This document shows, one piece after another, positions 21,621 to 44,337 of a stretch of DNA of 64,000 nucleotides (the stretch's first letter is position 1; every line of letters begins with the position of its first letter). Below the pieces are notes generated by a model. It was given only the letters and a program-made list of their open reading frames with translations, made no database searches and was not told the DNA's origin. The stretch comes from Monodelphis domestica (Eukaryota; Chordata; Mammalia; Didelphimorphia; Didelphidae), in assembly GCF_027887165.1 (NCBI RefSeq), contig NC_077230.1, forward strand, positions 344,106,850 through 344,170,849, read 5' to 3'. The translations under genes and the position numbers were made by a program.

Positions 21621-21964
21621 TAACCCCAGCCCTGCCCCTCTGGAAGATGCCCCCCTCTTGGGTGTCAATTTCTTGATCTGTAAGCACTGAGAGGGCAGAG
21701 CCTGAGATCTCCTAGATCTTTTCCAGCTCTAGATTTGTGATAGGGAGCCCAGTGCCGCAGGGCACACAGTGAGTGTCTAATAATGTTTGTTGACTACCTG
21801 CGCTGACAGAATTAGTTTGTCTCCGTTTGGTTTTTTTCTGTCTGTCTTGAAGTTTAATGAGGGGCAGTGCCACGCTGGAGGGACACTGAGGAAAGCGAAC
21901 CAAGATGAGAAAGGAAGGACCAGAGGGCAAGATCCGGGGAGTATCAGTTGATGGAACAGACCTA

Positions 21965-22140
21965 TTTAAAGGGGGGTGGGGGGCTGGCTTCAAATCTCCC
22001 CTTTGACATTTACTATCTCTTGGATATGGACAAGTTCCTTAACCTCTTTTATCCTCAGTTTCCTCATCTATAAAATGAAGGGGTTGGACTAGATGCCCTC
22101 TGGGGTCCCTCTCAGCTCTAGATCTTTGATCCTGTGATGC
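21965..22140 (+). mobile_element. THER/MIR-type SINE
   Basis: 'cagtttcctcatctataaaatg' in part is followed by 'ggttggactagatgccctc' and 'ctctcagctctagatc', which is a THER1-type tail. Confidence 0.75.
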
Positions 22141-22532
22141 CACCCCTGTGTTGAGGTAGTCAAGAGGCAGAGGTCATTCAGGCTGAGAAGACTTAAGAGA
22201 GAGGGACACAGGGAGAGATATAAAGGGAGTTAAGATGGAAGAGAAAACTGTGAATCAGATGATAAGCTTATCTGGAAGGGCAGAGAGTGCTTGGAGGTCT
22301 GGAGGTGACAGCCACAAGGACCTGGATGGACTGGTTAGAGTAAGCTGAGAGAGGTGGGTGGTTGCTGAGGAATGGTGGCAAAGGTGGGGAGGGATCTGAA
22401 AGTAGCATTGAGGGCAAGGCATGTGCCAGCTCCTCCTTTTGGCCCTGTCTGTCATGGAACAAAAGCTTTCCCAAAAGCTTTGGGAAAGATGCCAGAAGAT
22501 GTGGTGACTTCAGGAAGAAAATAGATGTTAAG

Positions 22533-22735
22533 GGGGAGAGCTAGGTGACTTAGCGGATAGAGAGCCAGGCTTGGAGACAGGAGATCCTGGATTCAAATTT
22601 GACCTCAGACACTTCCTAGCTCTGTGCCTTGGGGGCAAGTCACTTAAACCACAATTTCCTAGCCCTTTCCACTCTTCTTCTGCCTTGGATCTGATAGATT
22701 GTATAAGGAAAGGGAAAGGAAGGGTTTAAAGAAAA
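22533..22735 (+). mobile_element. Marsupial tRNA-derived SINE
   Basis: It runs from 'gggggagagctaggtgactt' to 'ggaaggaagggtttaaag', with 'tcaaatttgacctcagacac' inside. Confidence 0.85.
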
Positions 22736-23567
22736 AGATTTCAGTGAGCAGCATCAAGTTGAAGGAAGATCCAAAAGAAAGGATCTGAGATGAAAAGGAG
22801 ATGAAATAAAGAAGATTCTAGAGGCCAGTGAGGGCACAGGAACATGGAGGCCAGGGCTGAATGTACAAATGGGTGATTGGTGCTGCTGGCGGTGGTGGCT
22901 GATCCTACCCACTGGTCCCAAACACCCTGAGGAGTAGGTCCATAATCCAGGAAGTAGATCAGGAAGAACCCACACCAGTGGGTACTATAATAGTTCTGGT
23001 CCTTCCATGCCATTCTTGCTCCACTATTTTACAGACAAAGAAACAGGGGTCCAAATAAAGTGACTTGTTCAAGGTCACATGAGAAGACATTTTTTCTTTT
23101 TCCTCTCTGTGCATTCTGTTCCTCCATTCCAGCAGAGGATGCAGACAGAAAAGCAGTCCATAGCCTAAATATTGAAATAGATGCCCTCGTTTGACAGGGG
23201 AGGAAACAAAGCCATACAAAAGAGGTGATTTCCCCAAAGGCACATGCTGGTAAATGTCAGAGCTGAGACCAGGACTCGGGTCTCCTCACTCCCAGTTCAC
23301 TTCTCTTTCCACTATATCAAGTTTTCTTCTGATAAAAATAATTCATTTCTATATGTGTTACCATCTCTAGACCACTTTCCTCACTAAGACCCTCTGATTT
23401 AGGGAATGCAAGTATGACTATGCAGATCTAGAAAGGGCCAAACCCTGAATGAACAATGGAGGGTGGATGGGATGGCGGGAAGACTAGAAACCATGCCATG
23501 GGAGGTGAAATTGAAGGATCATTAATAATTGGAGCATCAATCAGCCTATCAATAAACATCTTCATGC

Positions 23568-23815
23568 CAGGTAGCTAGGTGGTACAGCGGGCAGAGCACT
23601 GGACTTGGATCAGAACGACTCATCTGACTCATCTTCACGAGTTCAAATCCAACCTCAGACACTTAATTACTAACCCTGGGCAAGTTACTTCACCCTATTT
23701 GCCTCCGTTTCCTTATCTGTAAAATGAGCCGGATAAAGAAATGGCAAACCAGTTCAGTATCTCTGCCAAGAAAACCCCAAATGGGGTCACAGAGTCAGAC
23801 ACCTAAAACACAACT
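23568..23815 (+). mobile_element. MAR1-type SINE
   Basis: The head is 'ggtagctaggtggtacagcg' and the middle is 'gagttcaaatccaacctcag'. The tail is 'aagaaaaccccaaatggggt', which is RTE-like and differs from the commoner SINE in this window. The same family, reversed, is at 32425-32675 and 44095-44330. Confidence 0.8.
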
Positions 23816-23999
23816 GGCTGATGTGGCTGGTTCAGTGCTAAAATGCTGGATCAGAAAAGGTCTCCTGTAGAAGGTGGCCCCTGGGTTGTTTTGAAAGAAG
23901 AGAAGAATTCTTGTCATGGGGGCAGGGGGTTCCGCATTCCAAACATGAGAGCAGCCTGGGAAAGGGACAGAGTGGGAGGTGGCTACGCAGTGCACAGGG

Positions 24000-24320
24000 A
24001 ACAGCTAATAAGCCTGCTTTGACAGGAATGGAGAATGTGGGAAGAAAGGGAAGAATAGGAAATAAGCCTGGAAGTGGAGGTGGAAGCCAGACTGTGGAGG
24101 GCCTTCAATGCCAAGCGGAGGAATCTATGTCTTCTAGAGACACCGAAGATTTTGGGGTGGGGAGTGCCACAATCATCTCCCTATTTGGGGACCATAAATC
24201 TGGCAGTTCTGTGGAGGATGGATTTGGACAGTGAAGAGTCCCAGGAGAGGCAATGAGGGCCTGCAGCCGGGTGAAAGCCAGGGCAATGGAGAAGAGGGGA
24301 CAGAATGGGTGTCTTTGTTT
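24000..24320 (+). repeat. Ancient dispersed repeat, family not assigned
   Basis: 'tggagggccttcaatgcc', 'ggcagttctgtggaggatgg' and 'gaggcaatgagggcctgcag' are words of an old mammalian dispersed repeat. Related text is at 29730-30050, 31810-32140 and 47100-47420. Confidence 0.45.
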
Positions 24321-24567
24321 CTCCAACATCTCTAACTCTGCCAGACACAGAAGAGACATTTAATGAATGTTTGTTGGCTTGGGCTGAATGAGGTGTGAGC
24401 TCTCGTTCTTTGTGAGTTCTGGGGTAGGCAAGGAGGTGGGCCTTGAGCTGGACCCTAAAAGATGGAATCACAAAAGCCACTTCATACCGTTTCTCCTCCC
24501 TCCCCAGAGCCTCTGCAACACAGAGGAGAAAAGTCATTTCTCTTTTGTTTGTTTTTAGTAAAACAGG

Positions 24568-35485
<10,918 letters not shown>

Positions 35486-35980
35486 GCCCCGGGCTTCAGG
35501 ACAGAGAGACCTAGATGTCCAGCAGCCAAGGCCCGGGCCACCTAAGCCTTCTACCTCTGTTCCTCTGAGGTCTCCGTGCAAAATCGGATGAATTTCTTTT
35601 CCCCTTTTCTTATAGAAATAAGACCTGATGTTAGTTTCACTCAGTCAGACTGGCACGTGTTATTTCTGATCAGAGATGGACCCTGTAGGATTTCACTCCC
35701 TAAAAAACCTCCAAGAAAAGAGACCGGATGCCTTTTATCTTTACAGAGTGTGTTTGAGCTGCTGTTGTTATACAATGTCTTACAGTCTGTGACAGGTCTG
35801 TTTCTGAGAGCATCTTTCTTTGACCGCTGCTCTGATCTCACTCGTCAGGACTCAGGGCTGGAAGGGACCTCCGGGATCGCCTCGCCCACCCTCCTTCCAT
35901 TATAAATGAGGAAACGGACCCAGAGCCGTTGTCACATGCCCAAACAAAATGACAAAATAAACGGAAGGCCAGGCTTACCC
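35486..35980 (+). other. KLHL35: KLHL35 3' UTR
   Basis: The segment runs from the stop to shortly past an AATAAA. The last part (35845-35950) resembles a worn MIR piece ('ataaatgaggaaacggaccc'). Confidence 0.55.
35956..35961 (+). terminator. KLHL35: KLHL35 polyadenylation signal AATAAA
   Basis: It is the first canonical AATAAA downstream of the KLHL35 stop, in 'gacaaaataaacgg'. Confidence 0.5.
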
Positions 35981-36064
35981 ATTCACCAAACTCAGTCGGA
36001 GCACCCATGTTCAAGGACCTAAGGGAGATTTCTTCAAAAGGCAAAGTCTATTTGCTGGTAAACC

Positions 36065-36567
36065 CTCAACATCCACCTTAGAATCAGCGCTCTGTATTGG
36101 TTCTGTAGGAATTGAATTACTATTCCTACCCAGATAGACAAAGTTTATTAGAAAGAGTAGACAGTCACAGTTTTAAATCTCATCGTTCCTGTAAGTAACC
36201 TGACCACGAGGTGCCTCGCCTGCCAGGCTCTTCCTCTTTCCCCTCACTTGCCTCCTCTCTTCCCGCGTCCCTTCTTCCTTCTCTTCTAAGCCCAAAACCT
36301 AAAGCCTTGACTTTTATTGACTACAGCACATACACGGACAAAGACCTGGCGTAACTGTTATGTGAGGAATGTTGACAGACAGGTCAGGCCACTCTGGAGG
36401 GGGAGGGAATGAACTTCCTTGACAGTTCTAAGGCAGAAGAGTGGTAAGGGTAGGCAATGGGGGTCAAGTGACTTGCCCAGGGTCACACAGCTGGGAAGTG
36501 TCTAAGGTCAGATTTGAACCCGGGACCTCCCGTCTCTCAATCCACTGCGCTACCCAGCTGCCCCACA
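36065..36567 (-). mobile_element. Marsupial SINE split by a solo LTR
   Basis: 'caccttagaatcagcgctct' plus 'gtattggttc' lies to the left and 'gttctaaggcagaagagtgg' onward to 'gctacccagctgcccc' to the right of an LTR. Together they form one reversed SINE. Confidence 0.8.
36104..36424 (-). mobile_element. Solo LTR (family C), 321 bp, inserted into a SINE
   Basis: In reverse it begins TGTCAAGGAAGTT and ends with TTCCTACA. It contains CAATAAAAG and CTAATAAAC polyadenylation-type words. It is flanked by a 4-bp direct repeat GTTC (36100-36103 and 36425-36428), as gammaretrovirus-like integrations leave. It has no internal region, and it is younger than the SINE it interrupts. Confidence 0.75.
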
Positions 36568-36889
36568 AAGTGTATTTCTTAAAGGAAATAGCTTGAACGT
36601 GGTCCCTGAGTAAGGTGGCTATGCAAAGAGCCCTGGGCTGGGAACCAGGACACGTCCCTGGGAATCACTGCCTGGCCTTGGGCCAGTCAGCTGCACCCCC
36701 CCGAAGCCTTGGTGTCCCCCTCTCTAAAATGAGGGGATTGGACCAAAGGATTTCTAAGGGCATTTGGTCCTACGTCCTCCCAACTCCCACATTCCCAGTT
36801 GACTTTGTTCCAAGGTCTCTTCCGACCCCGTGCTCTAAGGCCCCCTCCAGCTCTGCCAAAAGGATGTTCTAATCCCAGAGTTCTTCGCA

Positions 36890-37545
36890 TCCCAGGAGTG
36901 GACATACGGAGGCTGGTCTGGGCTGTATTTTCTCTAAAACTCCACCCCCACTCCTCATTTGCATATAGATGAGTCCACATGTTTCTCATTGAGCCTTGAT
37001 GAGCAGCACGGGGTCTCCATCAGGCTCCCCTCCCCCTCCAGGCCCTGGTGCTGAGGCCTCCTCCGCTGGGGCCAGACTCATCCAAAGCCCTGTGTTCCAG
37101 CTGAGCCCCGGGTCCAGACTGATTAACCAGGATTATAGGGACGGGACCATCTGGACGCCCGATAATGACAGGGAGGCCCGCCCCCTCGCAGCAATCCGAG
37201 GATCGCCAGGAAGCATCAGGGATGCCGAATCACCCTCCCCGGGCTGACCAAGAAGCCTTCCTGAGAGCACTGAGCGTCTCGAGGCTGCCGGGGAAGGTGG
37301 CCCCCAGCGATGGCCAGGGGATGGGGCAGGGAAGCCCCGATTCAGCGGCGGAGGGGAGAGGGAGCACAGAGGAGTACATCCTCTGCCCAGCCCCATCCTT
37401 ATTCCTGCCATCAACATGCGCTGATGGCTGAGAAAAGGAACTAGAATGTCTTGGAGACAAGAAGCAGCCGGACAGAGCTGGGTTCTCAGTCCCACTCTGC
37501 CACTGGGGGACTTGGAGAGAGTGGCTGAAGAAAGACATCATGGGG
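36890..37545. other. GC-rich repeat-free block downstream of KLHL35
   Basis: There are no recognisable repeats for about 650 bases, and CpG is locally frequent (GACGGGACC, GACGCCCGAT, CTCGAGG, GCGGCGG). An ATG at 36999 opens an 82-codon frame (MSSTGSPSGSPPPPGPG onward) with no family I recognise. It could be a regulatory element, an unannotated exon or chance. Confidence 0.3.
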
Positions 37546-37546
37546 G

Positions 37547-37715
37547 CAGCTGGATGGCTCAGTGGGTAGAGTACCAGGCCTGGAGCTGGGGCGATCTAGG
37601 CTGGACACTTCCTAACGGTGTGACCCAGGGCAAGTCATTTACCCCATTTGCCTAGCCCTTGCCCTTCTGTCTTAGAATGGGCACGAGGACAAAAAGTAAA
37701 GATTTAAAGGGGGGG
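37547..37715 (+). mobile_element. Marsupial tRNA-derived SINE
   Basis: It runs from GGGGGCAGCTGGATGGCTCAG to 'cttctgtcttagaatggg', with an internal deletion around the box B region. Confidence 0.85.
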
Positions 37716-37929
37716 AGGGGGAAGGCTTTATCCCTAGGAAGCTCAGTTTCTTCCTCTGTCCTATAAAGAGGTTGGACTAGTTCAGGGATTCTTGACCAGT
37801 GATAGATGAACTAGGATAGGTTTCCTTTGTCATCCACTGTATTTCATTTTATTATGCACTCACAAACATGATTCTGAGCAGACTCCTGCCAAAGAGACCC
37901 AGGACACCCACACATGAAGCAGGGAGCCT

Positions 37930-38100
37930 CCGAGGCTCCAGAGGACCCCCGACACCCCTCTTAGTTCTCAGGATCTGTGATGCAAAGTCGATATTTGTGG
38001 CCCGAGCACAGGGTACCCTCCGGGGCCATTTGCTGCGGGGACTCTCTGTCTCTCTGATTCCCTGTCAGGATCGCCCAAGCTAGGCTCTAGGGACACTTTC
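37930..38100 (+). repeat. Unclassified dispersed repeat
   Basis: 'acacccctcttagttctcag', 'gatctgtgat' and 'aagtcgatatttgt' match 31060-31125 (KLHL35 intron 4) nearly base for base. The family is unknown. Confidence 0.55.
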
Positions 38101-38609
38101 CAGAAACGAGACAGAAGATAATGGAGGGGAAAGTGCCATACGAGTGTTGGGGTTGTGACCAAGAAGCCAAATCAGCGTCCAGGGAATTAGGACATGGGCT
38201 ATTCGATGTTATTATTATTATTTATTAGATATTAGAAGCAGAGGAGCCCAGAGATCCCCCAAGTCACAGGATCATAGGCCATCGAATCTAATGCCCTCGT
38301 TTTCAGATGAGGAAACTAAGACACAGATAGGACATGACTTTCCCAGAGTCACACAGGTTGTAATTGACTCCAAGGCCAGGGCTCTATCCACTACGATACT
38401 CTTGACTCTTTAATTTCAAGTTTCTCAACTTGCATAACAGGAATTTGAAGCCCAGAAAGGCATTAACATACACTGGGAGAGAATGCTGCATTTGGAGCCA
38501 GAGGAACTGAGTTCAGGTTCTGCCTTCCTTTGGTTCTATTAGTATGACCTTAGGTAAGTCATTTAAGAATTCTAGCCTTTGTTTCCTTATTGGCAGAATG
38601 AGGGAATTG

Positions 38610-38795
38610 AAGTAGAACGGGGGCTTTTCATCTTTTCTGGGCCTTTTTGTTGTCTGGAGAACCCTATAGTGCCCTTCTCAAACTTATTATTTTTATATGC
38701 ATAAAATGAAATATGTAGGATTACAAAAGAAGCCACTTACTTGGGAATTCGGGTCTCAAAATATTTGAAAGAGAAGTTTATGCACTCCAGGTTAA
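38610..38795 (+). mobile_element. hAT-like element fragment
   Basis: 'tatgtaggattacaaaagaag' and 'atatgcataaaatgaaat' are words of the same family as 44338-44976. The ends are worn. Confidence 0.45.
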
Positions 38796-38799
38796 CCTC

Positions 38800-39960
38800 C
38801 ATAGTCCTAGTCCTAATCTAGGAAACTCTTAGAGGGAGCCATTCCTAAAGCTAGCACAATAAATCTGTGGCAGAGCTGGGTCAAGGAGCCTCTTGACTCC
38901 CAGTGTAGGTCTCTTTCCACCACCTATGCACGTCTCAGGAAATCCTGGGAGCCATCATCCAAGGTTGGGTTTGGAAGCAGCTCTGCGAAGGCTGATGGGT
39001 ATGCCTGACAGTCATAATCTCCCCCATCAGGCAGCCCTCTTTTCCCTCTGCCCAGGAAAGGACCCACAACCCTCCACGCTCAACTCCAATTTGGGAGGGG
39101 GGAGCCCGCCTAGGCAGAAGCAATTTGGACTAAAGCAGAATGATTCCGGAGAGGCAATTTACCCAGCAGGTGAGCCCACACTTAACAAAGCTTTCTCTCA
39201 CACAAAGCCCTCGAGGAGGTCTGAGGGCTCATCTGGAGGAGGGCCGGGAGGGAGGGAAGGAGATGAATACATTACAGCCTCCCCCCCCCCACTCCACCCC
39301 CACCCCCAGTCCCCTTCCTCTGGCACAGACAAAGACGACAGCTTGATTCACTGCTCTTTCAGCTGAGCTTGGTTTCACATTGAGGAACGAATTTCTGGGG
39401 CACAGTCGGAGGAGGGAGGGGGCTGAATTTCCTGCTGAATTGTCCTCCACCCACTCCACTTCCCGGATATCTCTTTGGTCCAGGGCCCCGACCGGTGATC
39501 AGCCAGCAAACAGCCCTTGGCACTGACAAAAGGAAATAAGGTTTTACTGTCTAAGACTGGCAAAGATGTCAGTTTCCTCCTCGATAAAATGCGGACAATA
39601 AGCTGTGCCCTGCCTACAGGATGGTGCTATCGTGAGCAACGCTACACACTGCAAGCAAGCCCTGTCCTCTAGGGCTGGTGCTGAATGATTGTTGCATCTG
39701 CCTAGCACTGCAGTAGGCACCAGGAGGAAGAGGAGGGGAGAGGGATGGGGAAGACCCAAATACACCCCACACACCTTTCCCTTCCTCTTCCTCTTCCTCT
39801 CCTCTTCTTCTGGGTCAAACACATACACACCCACATACCTCTTCTTCTCCTCTGAGGAAGTATTCTTGCCCCTGGTTAAGGTTAGTATCTTTATACCTAG
39901 AACCTTAATCCTATTTTCTCCCTCTTCCCTCCAGACTCTGCTCTCAGTCCCCCCTTTCAC
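38800..39960. other. Intergenic, mostly unassigned
   Basis: I see no clear repeat in 38880-39540 and no gene. A 157-codon frame at 38893-39366 lacks an ATG start and any recognisable domain. Confidence 0.35.
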
Positions 39961-39964
39961 TCTC

Positions 39965-40290
39965 AAATTCTCACGTTTATTTTTTCTTTTTAATTTAATT
40001 TTTATGTATTTAATTTATTTATTTAAATTTATTCATTAATATATTTAAATTTATTTAATATATTTATATATACATACTTTAAATTAAATTTTAATATATT
40101 TAAATATAAATTAATTTAATTGATTAATTTATAAGATTTTTTTCCCATGGTTGCATGTTTCATATTCTTTCCTTCCCCTCCCTCCCTCATAGCCAATGCA
40201 CAATTCCACTGGTTTTTACATCAAATTCTCACATACTTATAAACATGCTTATGCCTCCTCAATCTTTAAAGTAATTTTTTTAAAGCCAGC
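39965..40290. repeat. AT-rich tract joined to a repeat fragment
   Basis: 40000-40140 is a TTTAAATTTAAT-type tract. 40140-40250 contains 'catggttgcatgtttcat' and 'caattccactgg', words shared with the reversed L1 ends in this window. Confidence 0.6.
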
Positions 40291-40914
40291 CCTTGATTTT
40301 GCTGCCTTATCCAGCTACAATCCCAGCTTTCCCTGGTCACAGCTAAATTTCTAGAAAGTGCCACTTACCAGGCGTGTGACCCTAGACAAATCAAATAACC
40401 TCAAAGTGCCAATTGGACCTGGAAATCGTCGATGATGAAATCACAGATCCCAAAAGAAAAAAGTTGTCTACCCTACTTGCCTCCACTCTACACAACCCAC
40501 TCTCTTCTCCCACCAGTCTACCAAAAATTGGTCACTAATGACTCATTAATAGGTAAATCCAATGAATGGCACTGTCCTGACTTCCCCTTCCCCAGCCTCT
40601 CTGCACCACTGAACACTATGATCCACCTGCTTTCATTTCAGCCATTTATTAAGCACCTACTATGGGCATGGGGATGTGAAGATGGAAAGTAGTTTCTTCC
40701 CACAAAGTCAAGTTGAGAGGGTGGGGTGGGTAGATAAGGCAGTAATGGGCATAACTATGTGATAGAAGAAAGGGGTCTAAGAATCAAAGAAGGAAAGACA
40801 AATCTTGGCTTTGGGTTGTAATACTGAAAAATTAATATTATACCAAATATAATATGCTAAATGTAATATTTAAAAATTTGTTTGGAAATACAATATTATT
40901 TTTAAAAAGGTTAT

Positions 40915-41306
40915 TGTGGTCGCCATTTATAAAATAATTAACCCTAAAGTCACGAGGATGATAGTAGCTTTTAACAATTTAAAATATGTAAGAAAGAAAT
41001 AAGGAGGGAAGGAAATAGAAAAAATATTTCCTAGCCTACCACCCTAATCCTACCAGCCTACAACAGAGTCTTCCACTCCAGCCACCAATGCTGAATCACA
41101 GACAAGCTCTCAGTCAAAAATCTCCAGAGAAAGACCCAGCCTCCTCCATGGTCTCATTGTTATAGTCCTTCTCCACGTCATGTCTTTTTCCTGTGCATTG
41201 GTCTATCACATCTCAGGAACCAATCAAAGTCTCTCTGACCCAGACTTGTAACCGTATGTTCTGGGTCAGGCTCCTAGGGCTAGCTTGGATGAGTAGAAAG
41301 TTCACA
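40915..41306 (-). mobile_element. Solo LTR-like fossil (family B)
   Basis: The copy is about 392 bases. In reverse it begins TGTGAACTTTCTACTC and ends with GGCGACCACA. It shares the left end with 14829 and 'catctcaggaaccaatca' with 11910-12304. No internal region and no clear target duplication are visible. Confidence 0.6.
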
Positions 41307-41441
41307 ATACTGGGGGGAAGGGGTCAAAACTATTTTCATAAAACTAAGACATTTTAATTTCTAATATAGAAAATACCGATAGCTATAAGCCAATACAAAC
41401 TCTCTCTGAAAGGGTACTCAATAATTTTTAAAAATATGAAG

Positions 41442-41640
41442 GGAGGAGGCAGCTCAGTGGATTGAGAGCCAGGCCTAGAGACGCGAGGTCCTAGGTTCAA
41501 ATCTGGCCTCAGACACTTCCCAGCTGTGTGACCCTGGACAAGTCACTTGACCCCCATTGCCTAGCCCTTACCATTCTTCTGCCTTGGAGCCAATATACAG
41601 TATTGACTCCAAGATGGAAGGTAAGGATTTAAAAAAAAAA
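41442..41640 (+). mobile_element. Marsupial tRNA-derived SINE inserted in L1
   Basis: It runs from GGAGGAGGCAGCTCAG to 'ggaaggtaaggatttaaaaa'. 'aaaaatatgaag' before it and 'aaaaatatgaag' across its A-tail end look like the target duplication. Confidence 0.85.
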
Positions 41641-42075
41641 TATGAAGAGGTCTAATATCACTACTGGGTCTATATCCCAATGGGGAAAGGACCTACTTGT
41701 ACAAAAAATATTTATAGCAGCTCTTTTTGTAGTGGCAAAGAATTGGAAATTGAGGGGGTGTCTATCAGCTGGGAAATGGCTAAACAAATTGTGGTATATG
41801 ATGGTGATGGAATACTATTGTGTTATAAGAAATGATAAACAAAATTATTTCAGAAAAAAGTTGGAAAGACCTGCAGGAACTGATGCAGAGTGAAGTAAGC
41901 AGAACCAGGACTGTACACAGTAGCAGTAATATTGGGCGATGATTATCTGTGAAAACCTGTCTCCTCTCAGCAATGCAATGATCTGGAACAATCCTGAAAG
42001 ACTTATGATGGGGAATGCTAGCCACCTCCAGAGAAAACTGTTGGAGTCCTCTTTCATAGCATATTCATGAAACCC
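41641..42075 (+). mobile_element. L1 3' region fragment
   Basis: 'ggggaaaggacctacttgtac', 'atttatagcagctctttttg' and 'gaactgatgcagagtgaagt' are words of ORF2 end and 3' part of marsupial L1. The same family is at 58835-59529. Confidence 0.8.
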
Positions 42076-42084
42076 TGTCTCCAA

Positions 42085-42285
42085 GGAGGCGGTATATCTA
42101 GGGGAAAGAGCACCAATTGCAGAGTGGAGGACCTCAGTTCACATCCTGCCTCTGACATTTATTACCTAGGAGATCTTGGACAAGTCACATAACTTCTTAG
42201 GACCAGTTTCCCCATCTGTAAAATGAGAACTATGAGGTCATCTCTGGGGTCCCTTCAAATTCTAGTTCTATGATCCTGTTATCTT
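42085..42285 (+). mobile_element. THER/MIR-type SINE
   Basis: 'agttcacatcctgcctctg', 'cagtttccccatctgtaaaa' and the tail 'ggggtcccttcaaattctag' identify it. Confidence 0.75.
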
Positions 42286-42419
42286 CTCTCGTACTCGGTG
42301 TTCCAGGTAAACCAGACTCAGTTGTTCCTCCGTTTCCTCCAATATTCTGCACTCCACTCCCAACCCCTCATTTTTTAAGGCAGGAAAAGCTCCACACCAA
42401 TTCCATCCCTGCTGAACCC

Positions 42420-42900
42420 CTTCCCCTCCCCGTTCAGTGAAGCTTAGGTGATGCCTTGGAGACAGCAGTCAAGGAGTTAATAATGTTTGGTGTGGCAGAG
42501 ATTGGGGTGGAGTGAGGGGGTGGGGGGTGTGATCAGGCCTTTCATTTACTGATTGATGCCCTTAGTGACCAGTTTGGGGTGGTTCTGTTTTTGAGACCTT
42601 TTCAGCCTAGTGAGATCCGACGGAACTTAGCCTCTTATTGCCATAACCTTAGAAGGCACCGTATTAAGTATCTTTTGAGGAAAAATCCAAAGCCGTGTTC
42701 ACAGTAAGCGGTGCCCCCACATCTCTGCAAGGTAGCGGCTTCCCTGATGGCTCCGCAATAGCTGAGGCTAGTGATAAGTAATTGAGATGATTGGAATGTT
42801 AAGGAACCGTTCTCACCCCCGTGCTGGGCTGTAAGCACGTTAGGTCAGTGGCCTTCAATGTACTTTGCAGCGCCCAACTTATTCCTCCTCCTCCTAACCC
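42420..42900. other. Repeat-free non-coding block
   Basis: Nearly 500 bases carry no repeat words and no convincing frame. It may be a conserved element or simply unique sequence. Confidence 0.25.
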
Positions 42901-43114
42901 AGTGATTGACTTGCTGTGACCCCTGAAGTCAGTGCTGGTCAGCAGAGACCCACTGATACCATGTTCATTCCCACTGCTGAAACAGGACGGAGGAGAGGGC
43001 ATGGCAGGTGTTGGCTGTCTGGGAAGCAGGGATGTGTTTCCCCAGAAGTGAAGCCTTTGGGGTACTTGGCTGTCTCTCACTTTCGAATGGAGACTGTCCA
43101 AGATCAGAGGCGGC

Positions 43115-43310
43115 TCCAGAAATGTGGTCGGGAAGGGACTGCAGAGGTTACTTTCTTCCCAACTCTTCATTTTATAGATGAGGAAACTGAGATGCAGAGA
43201 AATTAAGTGACTTGCCCAGGGTCACATAGGTAAGAAATGTTGGAGGCAGAATTTAAATCCTGGTTCACTATCTCTAGGGTCATTGCACGAGATTTCCACT
43301 GCGTGAGACA
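43115..43310 (-). mobile_element. MIR-type SINE
   Basis: 'cattttatagatgaggaaac' and 'aagtgacttgcccagggtca' are followed by 'atttaaatcctggttcac'. Confidence 0.7.
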
Positions 43311-44094
43311 GGATTTAAAGCCAGGTCCGGTGTCCAGGAAGCCAGTGGTCCCTCTACTGAGCCCAATTATGGGCTAATTGGGTACCCTCTCAACTTGTTT
43401 CAGAGACAGGAATATCAAGGATCAGAAAGGCAGTGATGGAACTGGGGAATAATCTCAGGTCAAGGTTCTTGTAGAGGCTGACAAGGAAAATGTAGGGCCT
43501 GGAGACTGACCAGACCATAGGAGAACAGGTTGAGCAATCTAGAGATTTTAGGCTTAGGTGAGACAAAGTGTCCTCAAGGTTTACCATGTGGGACCCCCAC
43601 CCCCACCCCCATTAGACTTATTTTGCAGGGCGCAGATAGCAAAGCCAGGTGTAGTGGGAATGAAGTGATGAACGGGTAGAGCTCAGTTTGATTTAAGGTA
43701 AGAGCATCTAAAACAGTGGATGAAGCTGCCTTTGGGGGAATTGGCAGCCTTCAGAAAGATGCTGCTCTTTCTCTGCTCCCCTGCCCTAGTGTTTTATTGA
43801 TGTTTTCTTTCTTTGTTAACATCAATATCACTTCCCAGGGATCTCCTCCTTCCCACAAATAACCTTCCCTTGCAACAAATATCTAGTCCAACCTAACAAA
43901 AGAACATATTGACTATGTCTGAAAATATAGGTCTTTATGCCCCTGTGGTGCACCTCCAGACAGGAAGGAGACCCGCCCCACCATCAGTCCTTTGAAGTCA
44001 CAGAAGAGTCACTCTATTGCTCAGAGTTCTGAGGTCTCAATGTTGTGTCCCTTCATAGAAGTATAGATTTTTCTCCTGGTCCTGCCTATTTCAC

Positions 44095-44330
44095 TGTTAG
44101 TTGTTTCAGCCAAGTCTGAGTCCTTGTGATCCCATTTGGGGTTTTCTTGGCAGAGATACTAGAGTGGTTTGCCATTTCTTTCTCCAGCTCATTTTACAGA
44201 ATGAAGCAATAGTTAAGTGACTTGCTCAGGGTCACACAGCCAGGAAATGTCTGAGGCTAGACGTGAAGCCCTGTCCTTCTGATTCCAGGCTGGCACTCTT
44301 CTACCACTGCGCTACCTAGCTTCCCTTTGT
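44095..44330 (-). mobile_element. MAR1-type SINE
   Basis: The reversed tail 'gatcccatttggggttttct', 'gtttgccatttctttctcc' and head 'ctgcgctacctagcttcc' are present. Confidence 0.8.
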
Positions 44331-44337
44331 TTTAATA

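Noticed and set aside
38893-39366. Forward frame of 157 codons
   Set aside because: It lacks an ATG start at its head, has low-complexity Pro/Gly composition and no family similarity. Kept only as unassigned sequence.
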